A stretch of 64,000 nt of DNA from Rhizophagus clarus. Lineage: Eukaryota > Glomeromycota > Glomeromycetes > Glomerales > Glomeraceae. Each line of letters begins with the position of its first letter. Position 1 is the first letter of the stretch. Both the position numbers and the translations under genes were made by a program. The stretch lies in the NCBI GenBank assembly GCA_015698045.1, contig BLAL01000291.1, positions 1 to 64,000 on the forward strand, written 5' to 3'. Below are positions 1-9,045 of the stretch, one piece after another. Below the pieces are notes generated by a model that was given only the letters and a program-made list of their open reading frames with translations, was not told the origin of the DNA and ran no database searches.

Positions 1-455
1 GGCAAAATTGGGGGGTCTGGGACAAAATTACCATATAGCTATAAAAGGAGTAAGCCCCTCCCAGCTTAATTCCCGATATAGAAATTTAAGTAATCTATTT
101 TAGGAACCAAAACCCATATTTGCCCAGCAAGAAACATATCGAAAACAATATAGAATTCAGACTTAAAATCAAGCTGGGCTCAAATCCTGTTAACATACCC
201 ATCTTGCCCAAATTTGATGTTTAAAAGCCAAAGGAAGAGCACCATCATTGTTAACGAGCTGGCCAAATTTTAATTCCAAATAAGATAACAAAAAAGTATG
301 CCATCCAGCTTGCCACCAAAAAGTCAGATGAGCATCGATGACCAAAGTGTCCGAGCATGCTCATCTGATGGTCCTTCAAGCAAAATAAGCATACCAGATT
401 TAATGTTATCCTAGAATGAATTCTAAAACTGATTCATTGTAGTAAACAAAATAAA

Positions 456-490
456 AAATTTACACCTAAGCCTGTCTTAGGTGTAAATTT
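456..490. other. Perfect 15-bp stem, 5-nt loop hairpin in the left TIR
   Basis: AAATTTACACCTAAG (456-470), loop CCTGT, then CTTAGGTGTAAATTT (476-490). The mirror copy is at 14868-14902. It could be a transcription terminator, a protein-binding site or a replication structure; the sequence alone does not decide. Confidence 0.75.
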
Positions 491-835
491 TTTTGTATAC
501 GAATAACTAAACCAAAAAGCTATAGCATAAGTTCTATCATACAAATATTTTTCAATATACAGGAAACCAATCTGAAGTCATTTCCTTTACACAATCATTA
601 GGGCAAAAAGTCCAACCTTAGGTGTAAAAAAAAATTTCACCCGGCTAAGTCTAACATTAGGTGTAAATTTTTTGTATACGAATAACTAAACCAAAAAAGC
701 TATAGCATAAGTTCTATCATACCAATAATATTTCAATATACAGGAAACCATTCTGAAGTCATTTCCTTTACGCAAACATTAGGACAAAAGTCAAACCTTA
801 GGTGTAAAAAAAAATTTCACCTAACTAAGTCTCAC
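476..835 (+). repeat. Tandem duplication of a ~180-bp unit inside the left TIR
   Basis: The block beginning CTTAGGTGTAAATTT and continuing through GTATACGAATAACTAAACC recurs with a 180-base period (compare GTGTAAATTT at 481 and 661). The mirrored duplication lies at about 14522-14882 in the right TIR, so it was present before the TIR copies were last homogenised. Confidence 0.85.
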
Positions 836-1245
836 TATTAGGGTAGGCAGAGCAAGTATACAAGATATGTTCACGAGAAAGTATAACCATGAGGTGAAAA
901 AAAAATCCTCCCAATAGCATACTACTTAGGTAGCAAGAGAAAACAAGCATGAGGAGGAGCAGAGCGATGACGAATGCACGTTCGATATAGGAGAATAAGT
1001 ATAAGCAGGCAAAGCCCTTTAGGCGACGCCAGTGAATACGCATTCGACCATATGCTACATAATTCTAATGTATGCAATATATGAGGCAAATAAGAATGCC
1101 AAAATATGTTAACCTCTGCAACGCACTATTGGCAAGTCTTACCAAACAGTGACCACAGACAGCGAAGCAAAGCGGAGCATGTATACAAGATAAGTCAACC
1201 TCTGCAATGCACCGCACCTAAAGGTGTAAATTTTTTTCGAAAAGG

Positions 1246-1488
1246 TTACTCCCTATTATACGTACCTAAGGCTCTATCACGAAGCCTATTAATATACTGA
1301 GTCACATAATAACTGTTAGCATGCTTCCTACAAAGGCCAGGTTCAGAGCTAGTTGGCTTACCACAAACATTACAAGGAAGACGCTTTCTAGATTTCCAAT
1401 GTTCATGACATCCTTCAGGCCGACGGCAGGTCCGTGCACAGATACCACCAGTTCTAAGTAAATAGTTGCAAGAATATTCGCCTATCAT
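1246..1488 (-). CDS. Small Cys/His-rich putative zinc-binding protein (left copy)
   Basis: An 80-residue ATG frame pointing outward towards the left TIR. It contains ordered Cys/His pairs: C7, then TGGIC, PEGCHEH, PCNVCGKPT and LCRKH, ending in an LRDRAL motif. The same signature in the same order occurs in the 95-residue protein at 13610-13897, just inside the opposite TIR. The two proteins are clearly paralogous although the surrounding DNA is not alignable. The family is not one I can name; the spacing suggests a treble-clef or zinc-ribbon-like fold. A DNA-end-binding or regulatory role is speculation from its position. Confidence 0.7.
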   Translation of the reverse strand: MIGEYSCNYLLRTGGICARTCRRPEGCHEHWKSRKRLPCNVCGKPTSSEPGLCRKHANSYYVTQYINRLRDRALGTYNRE

Positions 1489-2038
1489 AGTAATAAGAAA
1501 TAAATTTATTTTATTTTAAACAAAAGATCTTGGTAATATTAATACAAGCACCGGGAAGATGGCAAACACCTGGGAGTAAAAAAAAGACCCTCGAAAGCTA
1601 CACCTGAAATAAAGATAATTTATTTTAAACAAAAGATTTCGTTACTATTAAATACAAACAACTGAAATACCATACCCATATAATCAAAATGATACCACAA
1701 TGTCCAAGATGGCGGTAAAAGATGACTTTAAAAAGACCCCGTGATCTAACAGCTCATCTTCAAAGAAAAGTTTAATGCAAACCAAAACCAATTCGCCCAA
1801 AATCACCTAGACCTCATTCACCAAGCCCAGCCCTGCACAGTAGTCCATACTAAAGGAAAAGATCGAAGAAAGGAGAAGGTAACCCAAACTCCAGTTCCCA
1901 AGCCCAGAATCTGAAAAGAAGTCACCCACAGCCAAACCCAAAACTGTATCCAATCTCCCAAGCATAATGAGGTTGAAACGACAACGAATGCTCACGATAT
2001 ACATGCAAGAAAGATTGGCGAGCATTTGAAAACATGGG
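1489..2038. other. Spacer with a short direct repeat, no gene recognised
   Basis: A block TTATTTTAAACAAAAGAT occurs at about 1511-1528 and again at about 1620-1637, followed each time by a similar sequence, so a ~110-bp unit is duplicated. Nothing coding was recognised. It may hold the promoters of the left Cys-rich gene and the polymerase. Confidence 0.5.
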
Positions 2039-5000
2039 GTGCAAGATTACGTCAAAAAATGGACTGAAATAACTGGAGAAGAATGTGATTTGCCAAAAAA
2101 CTTAAAAGAATGTCAGCGACTACATCATGATCTATTACAGGCAGACAATGAGACTTACGAAAATGTTCAAAAAGAGATAACGGATCCTGAAGCAGGACCT
2201 GGCCCATCAACACAAGCTAATGCTTTAGCACCTTCAGTTAGAGAAGAGCGCACAGGTATAGATAAAATCAATCAACAAGTAGATGATTACGAACTTTTAA
2301 AGAGTTAGGCATGATAGAAGAAACAGAAATAGAAAAAAGTTTGGGATATTGGGAAGGCTTAAAAGAAGTGGGTAAAGTAGAAGATCATGCTCCAGAAGGT
2401 GATTTACATTTGAGGAGGATGGAGATCCAAGTAGAAATCTTAGCGTATCAAGCAAATGGGAAGCTATAGTACCCAAAAGGACAAACCCATCATATGCATT
2501 CAATAACATATTATTAGGAAGCAAATATAATGAAATTCCATATATGCCAAAATTAATAGCATCAGCAAGACAAGAAATAACAAGAGTGCTTCAAACAGAG
2601 CTTAGAAGAAAGGAGCAAAATAAAGTCAGCATTAGTTGTAAAATGTATATATTATAAGATAGAAAATGATGGAGAAGAACGTAAGAAACGATTTATCAAA
2701 ATTGCTGAAAAACATCACAGAGGAGGCATGCGAAGTATTCTCTCAGAGAACTATATAGATGAACATATATCACTTTCAGGAAGTGAAATAGATAAGAAAT
2801 AGAAGAATACTTAGAAAAGGGATCTAACTGAATTTAGTACGATTGATATAGTAAAAATAGAGGCATATACATTACGTCGTGCACATGGAGGATCATATAT
2901 TTCAACACCAAAGAGGTTATCCAATACAAAGTGTACTATTAATCCAGATAATAAAGGAACTCATCGATCCAGAAACAAATAAACCTTCTGAAAAATGTCT
3001 CCAAGGGGCTTTAGGATGTTATTTTGCTCATCAAGATGGGCAATACAGATCATCTAGAACGAATCTTCCGAGCTAATAAGCTTAAAGCCATACTTAGATA
3101 CTATCAAAACTAGATGGTATTCCAATGCCTACCCCAATCTGTCCACGTATATTCGATAAGATTGAGGAGATGAATCCAGATATCTCCATTAATGTCTGGG
3201 AATGGAATGAAGAATCAGCCACTCCAAAAGGTGTAATAGCTAGTAAAACTTTAAAAGGCAACATAAATTCGGTTATTAGCTCTTACAGATATTATCAAAT
3301 CTGAGGAAACAGGTAAGTACGGGCAAAAGAATCATTTTCTCTGGATAAAAATCCTAGCAGATTAATATATAGGGATACAGCGCATAAAGAAAAGAAAAAT
3401 CTATGTGACGGATGCTTTCAAAGCTGGACCTCTAAAAAAGCTCTAGAAAAACATTTAGAAGGATGTCCAGGAATACATGAAAATGCTCCACAAAGAGTCA
3501 AACTACCTCAGAAAGGAGTCGATGACTTTATGGAATTCAAGAACTATGGTAGGATGATCAATGCTCCATGTGTAATTTATAGCAGACTTCGAGGCAGATA
3601 ATAAGAAATGCAATGAGGCATATGGGGGAAGCATGCAAAAACTTGCTGAACAGAAAGCAAACAGCTTCAGCTATATGGTCCACTGGATCGATACAGGGGA
3701 TGAGTGGGGGCCTTTCTTATATCGAGGAGAAAATGCCACCCAAGAATTTGTTCAAAGAATTGATCAGGAATTGGTCAAAATCAATGAGGTCCTAGCTATC
3801 AAGCATGAGCGAAAAGTGACTGAGGAAGACCAAGAAAAGATTTGCTAAAGCTATTAGCTGTTGGATTTGCAAAAGTAAGTTTGATATAGATATAGATGAA
3901 ATTGAGCGATTAGAAGATAAAATAACAGATCTTAAAGAGAAGCTAAAAAACTTTAAAAAAGAGTCAGCAGAATATAATGGCATCCAAATAACTATTGATA
4001 AGACAACTAAAGCTATTACCAGCGAAAAAGCTAAGGCTGATAAGGTCTGGGATCACTGCCATATTACAGGTAAGTTTCGTGGAGCATCTCATAGGGATTG
4101 CAATCTTAAGCTCCAAATACAGGATTGGAAAACCCCAATCCCAGTCATATTCCATAACTTTCGTGGATATGATTCACATTTGGTCTGTGAATCTGTTGGG
4201 CGATCAGTTAATGCCCATCAAATCAGAGTCATAGCTGAAACATTTGAGCGATATAAGTCCATGAAAGTAGGTCAGCTTAAATATATCGATAGCCAGCAAT
4301 TCATGAATACAAGCCTGTCCAAACTTGCAGAAAATTTGGGTGATAACAAGCCTATAACTAAGAAGCATTTCAAGGATTTAGGCTATACTGATGAACAAAT
4401 AGATTTAGTTACACGCAAGGGGGTCCAACCTTATGACTACATAGATTCGCAAGATAGATTTAAGGAAACAGAACTCCCTCCATTCCACGAATTCCATAGC
4501 ATACTTGGAGGTAAAATTACACAAAAGGATTATGAACATGCCCAAAAAATATGGAAGGAATTCAATTGTAAAAATCTAGGTGAGTATAATGATCTCTATC
4601 TTAAAATTGACGTACTTCTTCTAGCAGATGTTTGGACAGAATTTAGAAAAATGTCTATGGAATATTATGAACTTGATCCCAGTCACTATGTTTCAGCCCC
4701 ATCACTATCCTGGGATTCTATGCTTAAAATGACAGGAGTCAAGATCGAACTATTCACAGATATGGCTATGCATGATTTTGTTGAAAAGGCCAAGCGTGGC
4801 GGTATATCAATGGCCTGTCAACGATATTTTAAGGCTAATAATCCCAAGATGGGAGAAGCCTATGACCCATCCAAACCCACATCCTGGATCTCATATGTAG
4901 ACGCAACAAATCTTTATGGTCATTCTATGAGTCAATATTTACCTATCGAAAATTATCAATGGGAGGCCAGTCGAGAATATTTACTTAAGAATCCAGTTAT

Positions 5001-6416
5001 GCAGAAGAAATATCTTGAAAAGATTCTCAATACACGATCTGATGCTAAACGAGGGTATTTCTTAAATATTAATGCTCATTTTCCATTTAAAACCCATGAC
5101 TATCTAAGTGATTTGCCTCCAGCTGTAGAAAATATTGCAGTAGGAAAAGATTGGTTAAGTCTATATAATACAAAGCTTGTTAATAATCTAGATGGAGGAC
5201 GCTTCTCTGCAACAGAAAAATTAGTCCCACATCTTGGCCCACGAAAAGATTATGTTATTCATTACCAAGAACTTCAGTATTATGTAGAGTTAGGAATGGT
5301 TGTAGATGAGGTTTCAGAAATCTTATCATTCAATCAGACTAACTGGCTTGAACCATATATATCTTTTAATACTGAGAAACGTAATGAGGCAAAAAAAGCT
5401 GAAAATACATTCCTGAGTGACTTTTTCAAACTTATGAATGTATCAGTATATGGCAAGACTATGGAGAATGTTCGTAAGTATCAAGATGTCAAGCTTATGG
5501 CTATGAATAATGAACAGGATGAGAAGAAATTTATCAATAAAGTTCGTAAGCCTTCATTCAAATATGCCAGAACTCTTGGAAATACTTTAGTGGGGGCACA
5601 TATGGGAAAGGCTAGCGTGACACTAAACAAGCCTATCATAGTTGGAACATCAGTTTTAGGACTCAGCAAGCTTCATATGTACGAATTCTGGTATGGCTAT
5701 ATAAAGAAAAATATGGAGATAAAGCACGGCTTGGATATATGGATACAGATTCCTTTATAATATATATCAAGACTGAAGATATATATAAAGATATGAATGA
5801 GCGTCCAGACCTTTTCAATCTCAATGGAGACCAAACTGTTGGGAAATATAAAGATGAAACTCCAGGAAAGGTGATCACAGAATCTTATCATATTCGATCC
5901 AAATCTTACCACTATGTTCTAGCTGATAAGTCTACTCAATCTAAGCATAAAGGAGTCAGCAAGAAGGGCATGAATGAAATGGCCATGGATTCTTATATGC
6001 CAAGCCTAGAAGGATCATTGCTAGACGATCCAATAGATAAGTTATCGCTATCAGAGCAAGAAGCTAAGGACTTGACTATACGCTCAGAAGCAGATCCTAT
6101 GACTCTAGTATATCGGGATTGTCTCTTTGGTAAGGAAGTATTCTATGCAAAGAATGTAGGTATCCGATCAAAGGATCACATATTATCCCTGGTTGAGTCT
6201 GAGAAAAAGGCCCTATGCCCCATAGATACTAAGCGCTGGATATTATCAGATGGAATAACTACTTTAGCATATAATAATTGGCGTATCATAGCATATAAGA
6301 AAATGGTAAAAGTTGGTATCCCCCATGAAGAGGCCGAAAAAAGAGCTATGAGGGCCAAGCTCCCAGAGAAATATCAAAATGAATGTGTATCCCATATATC
6401 TAGCATTCAGACATAA
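2039..6416 (+). pseudogene. Protein-primed-type family B DNA polymerase (Polinton pPolB), broken by frameshifts
   Basis: The family motifs are all present but spread over several frames. Upstream comes a CDGC...H...GC zinc-like segment (about 3400-3470). Exo I ADFEAD is at about 3583-3600, WDHCHITGKFRG at about 4048-4083, Exo II NFRGYDSHLV at about 4156-4185 and Exo III DVLLLADV at about 4609-4632. PolA YVDATNLYG, PolB KLMNVSVYG and PolC YMDTDSF (about 5735-5757) follow. The longest open stretch runs from about 3820 to 5760, upstream of any start codon. Frame changes are evident near 2296, 2417, 2630, 2795, 3040, 3582, 3838 and 5712, and probably at several more sites. Premature stops within the restored frames are rare. 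The 5' part (2039-2640) is not a recognised polymerase domain. True decay or consensus indel errors are both possible. Confidence 0.9.
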
Positions 6417-6524
6417 TTTAGTAATGGGTTAGAAAAGTCATATTTATAAAAGGTATAGTGTATACATTATTAGATTTTTTTTTTCTGGCATGTTAAATAT
6501 TTAGTTATAGAATAAATCACTAAA

Positions 6525-6674
6525 ATGTCATCAGTCGATATAGTGAATATAGAGGATATTATAGATGAAGTAAAAAAGAATATCAAAATGGTATTCCAAA
6601 ATGGAGTTAGAGCAGAAGATCGTCAAAAACTTTATATAATTGGACTACAATTAACATTAGATAGATTAGCATGA
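6525..6674 (+). CDS. Hypothetical 49-residue protein
   Basis: A short ATG frame directly downstream of the polymerase (MSSVDIVNIEDIIDEVKKN...), acidic at the start and likely helical throughout, ending in QLTLDRLA. No motif recognised. It follows the polymerase by about 110 bases on the same strand and ends 26 bases before the convergent F-box gene. The codon pattern looks protein-like, but the length makes it uncertain. Confidence 0.4.
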   Translation: MSSVDIVNIEDIIDEVKKNIKMVFQNGVRAEDRQKLYIIGLQLTLDRLA

Positions 6675-6700
6675 GAGTTAGATTTTGTGCAAAATAATTA

Positions 6701-7285
6701 TCAAGGAAATCTAATAGACTGAAAAGACTTGACTAGCCTATGAAATTCATCATCAACAGTATAGTCATAGTCATAGGATTGGAAAACTCTAGCCAGTCTA
6801 AGAAATTCATTCCTTAGTTCGTAAAGTGAACAAACATCCTGATAGTACCTGTTTAGTTCATAATCCTGTTTTAAATAATATTGCATTTTACGACGTGTAA
6901 AATAGACTAAAAATTGTTTTTTATTATGAAGTAATTGACTTCTACTATAGCGAGAAGAATTTAAGAAATCTTTATGATCATATAATATAGAAAGCGAAAT
7001 AGTCCTTGTACTTAATCGATTAAAAATATCACTCCATGTATCACTTACTTTGCAATAGTTAACAATTTCAGTAAGACTGAGATCATCATCATAAAGGTAA
7101 GAAATAATATTATCACGAATACTGGGAATACTAATAAATTCAGCTTTCCTTTTTTTCTGAATAATAAGCTTAGATACAGCATTCCATTGGTGGTTTACTC
7201 TAGCACAACTCCTATAGAGATCTTTCCTACTAAGAAAGGCAAAGATAGCTTCTAGTAATTCGGGTAAAGCTAGAGTGTTATGCAT
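6701..7285 (-). CDS. F-box protein carried by the Polinton
   Basis: A 194-residue ATG frame. The N-terminus (LPELLEAIFAFLSRKDLYR, then CARVNHQWNAVSK) has the Leu-Pro, Ile/Leu and Trp spacing of an F-box, the Skp1-binding module of SCF ubiquitin ligases. The remainder is charged and Tyr-rich with no recognised substrate-binding repeat. It is divergently arranged with a second F-box-like frame starting 31 bases away. F-box genes are expanded in glomeromycete genomes, so host capture is likely; a role in redirecting host ubiquitylation is inference. Confidence 0.8.
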   Translation of the reverse strand: MHNTLALPELLEAIFAFLSRKDLYRSCARVNHQWNAVSKLIIQKKRKAEFISIPSIRDNIISYLYDDDLSLTEIVNYCKVSDTWSDIFNRLSTRTISLSILYDHKDFLNSSRYSRSQLLHNKKQFLVYFTRRKMQYYLKQDYELNRYYQDVCSLYELRNEFLRLARVFQSYDYDYTVDDEFHRLVKSFQSIRFP

Positions 7286-7316
7286 ATTTTAAATTAGCAT
7301 ATAATATTTGTTAATT

Positions 7317-7610
7317 ATGACACATTCAAGAGTTATATATTTACCAGAACTATTAAATCATATTTTACATTTTCTAGCAATAGATAAATCCCTCTATCCC
7401 ACTCTATTTGTCTGCCGATTGTGGTACAGATGCGGTGTTTCTGTTCTATGGAAACGAGTTGAGCTAAAGAATAGCCTGGATAAATTGGAAGACATGATAA
7501 ATTTGATAAAATCAGATTTGAAAAAACCATTGCCAATTGATATTAATGATCCTGATCTATCATACAATAAAGCTAAGCTAGAGAAGATTCAGACTATTAT
7601 TCCAAAGTAA
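7317..7610 (+). CDS. Short F-box-like protein carried by the Polinton
   Basis: A 97-residue frame from ATG at 7317. The N-terminus YLPELLNHILHFLAIDKSLY followed by CRLWYRCGVSVLWKRVEL matches the F-box plus the Trp-containing tail common in fungal F-box/LRR proteins. It ends soon after the F-box, so it is either truncated or a minimal Skp1-binding protein. The 31-base gap to the opposite F-box gene implies a shared bidirectional promoter. Confidence 0.7.
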   Translation: MTHSRVIYLPELLNHILHFLAIDKSLYPTLFVCRLWYRCGVSVLWKRVELKNSLDKLEDMINLIKSDLKKPLPIDINDPDLSYNKAKLEKIQTIIPK

Positions 7611-7616
7611 TAATAT

Positions 7617-7874
7617 TTACTGCGCCATACACGTGACATTGTGAACTCGGTTCACATTCCCCTTCTTATAAATTTCAGGATAATCTCCCCGCAATTCTTG
7701 GACAAGGAAGGGTATTTTCTTTGGCATTTTCTCGGTATTTTTTCCCAGAATATAGGCTTCAGCAATTTTTTTGGCTAATTCTAGACGGAAACTTTTACTA
7801 AAAATATATGGAATACCCAAACTTCTGGGAAAATATGGCATGCCTGGAATATTTTTTTCCAGGAATTTTTCCAA
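7617..7874 (-). CDS. Uncertain 85-codon open frame
   Basis: This frame lies in the gap between the short F-box gene and the coiled-coil gene and has no ATG at its 5' end. Upstream in frame there is a consensus donor-like GGCAAG|GTAAGT near 7884-7895, but no partner acceptor was identified. Internal segments (PGMPYFPRSLGIPYIF) look protein-like. It could be a fragment of a decayed gene. Confidence 0.25.
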   Translation of the reverse strand: MEKFLEKNIPGMPYFPRSLGIPYIFSKSFRLELAKKIAEAYILGKNTEKMPKKIPFLVQELRGDYPEIYKKGNVNRVHNVTCMAQ

Positions 7875-7921
7875 GACTATATCACTTACCTTGCCAAAGG
7901 TGTTAAAGTATAATCAAGCAT

Positions 7922-8845
7922 ATGTCTAGCCAACCACATTTTAATGAACACTATAAGAGTTTGCTTGCCCAATTACCACCATCCATGAAAAAAGATGCAT
8001 GGTTACGACTAACAACTCGTAAAAGTAATCCCCTATCTGAGGAACAGGCTAAAGGTATTTGTTCAGATATTGAGGAATTACTTACTAAAGAAGTTGAAAG
8101 ATACTTTAATAAAAAAAATCGCCAAAAGCTTAAGATTGAAGCAAATACCACTTCTGATGGTTCTAGTACATTATCAAGGCTAGATGGATTTGAGAAACAG
8201 TTAGAAGAGCGTGAACTTCGTGTACAACAACAGGAAAATAGTATTAAGAAAACTATTGAGACACAAGTTTCTGAGGAACACAAACGTCTAAAAGATGAAT
8301 ATGATACTCTTTTAGCTCGAAAAGTGAGAGAATATAATAACTGTATGGTAGATATGAAGCAGAAATTATATTCATTTAGGTATCAGCTAGAAGAGCAATA
8401 TAAATCCAGTAAGGCTGACTTGGAGAAACAATACCAATCTCGTATCTCTGCCTTGGATAAAGCTAATATTGAAAAAGATAGAGAGATTGGCAAGTTATCT
8501 GCATTACTATCACGATTTAAGAATGAAATAAAGGATCTTAAATATGTCCTTTCTTCGGTTAAAGATATTATCAAGACATTGGATGATATTATCTATTCTA
8601 AAGATCAAACAATTATTATTTATAATGATGGAATCCGTTCTATTAATCCTGGCTGTATTGATAGTGCTATAGAGCCAATTAGTTTTTATGAAAAAGATGC
8701 CAAAGTCTTGTGGAATAGATGGCGTGCTAATGCACCAGATAATCCAGATATTCGAAAAAAATATTCATTTCGTTCCTCTATTCGTACAAAACTTTCTGAC
8801 CATCTTATTCAAGAACTTCAAAAGGTTATATCATGCCAAAAATAG
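7922..8845 (+). CDS. Coiled-coil protein of the Polinton
   Basis: A 307-residue ATG frame. Residues about 90-230 are a long run of heptad-like charged sequence (for example EKQLEERELRVQQQENSIKK) predicted to form a coiled coil. The N-terminus (about 1-80) is compact and the C-terminus (about 240-307) contains ISFYEKDAKVLWNRWRAN. No enzymatic motif was seen. Its stop overlaps the end of the minus-strand zinc-finger frame by 15 bases. A structural role, such as a scaffold or partner of the coiled-coil N-terminus of the Gag-like protein, is possible; function unknown. Confidence 0.75.
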   Translation: MSSQPHFNEHYKSLLAQLPPSMKKDAWLRLTTRKSNPLSEEQAKGICSDIEELLTKEVERYFNKKNRQKLKIEANTTSDGSSTLSRLDGFEKQLEERELRVQQQENSIKKTIETQVSEEHKRLKDEYDTLLARKVREYNNCMVDMKQKLYSFRYQLEEQYKSSKADLEKQYQSRISALDKANIEKDREIGKLSALLSRFKNEIKDLKYVLSSVKDIIKTLDDIIYSKDQTIIIYNDGIRSINPGCIDSAIEPISFYEKDAKVLWNRWRANAPDNPDIRKKYSFRSSIRTKLSDHLIQELQKVISCQK

Positions 8846-9045
8846 TCGAATAGGCACTGTATTTTTTTCCTGATTGCTGTCTAAATATTGTCTGATCTGT
8901 GATGAAACACTGTCTGAAACACTGTCTGAAACACTGTCTGAAATACTGTCTGAACACTTAACTGTTTTATAATGCTGTTTTAACCTACAGGGATAACGGA
9001 ATTCTTTACCACAATGCATGCATGTACGGTCTGCTAGTTTTTTTT
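8831..9045 (-). CDS. C2HC zinc-finger extension frame downstream of the protease
   Basis: This frame contains CMHCGKEFRYPCRLKQH followed by YKTVKC, a finger of the form CX2C-X12-H-X5-C. A fourfold 12-bp repeat follows, encoding SDSVSDSVSDSVS, then a tail ending IRLFLA. The only internal Met is within the finger, and the first Cys lies upstream of it, so translation from that Met would destroy the finger. The frame is -1 relative to the protease frame, and the junction is a perfect A AAA AAC heptamer immediately before the protease stop. It is therefore best read as a frameshift extension of about 68 residues. Confidence 0.65.

Larger units (their letters stand above)
1..1176 (+). repeat. Left terminal inverted repeat of the Polinton-like element
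   Basis: It reads GGCAAAATTGGGGGG... and is matched by the reverse complement of 14181-15357 with only scattered substitutions and one-base indels. The match ends at the GCAAAGCGGA motif (about 1167-1176), after which the two ends diverge. About 1.18 kb is at the long end for Polinton terminal repeats. Confidence 0.93.

Noticed and set aside
1106-1300. Plus-strand 64-codon frame
   Set aside because: It straddles the TIR boundary and the opposite-strand Cys-rich gene and shows no protein-like pattern.
3995-4234. 79-codon frame within the polymerase
   Set aside because: Out of frame with the conserved HCHITGKFRG and NFRGYDSHLV motifs; a shadow frame.
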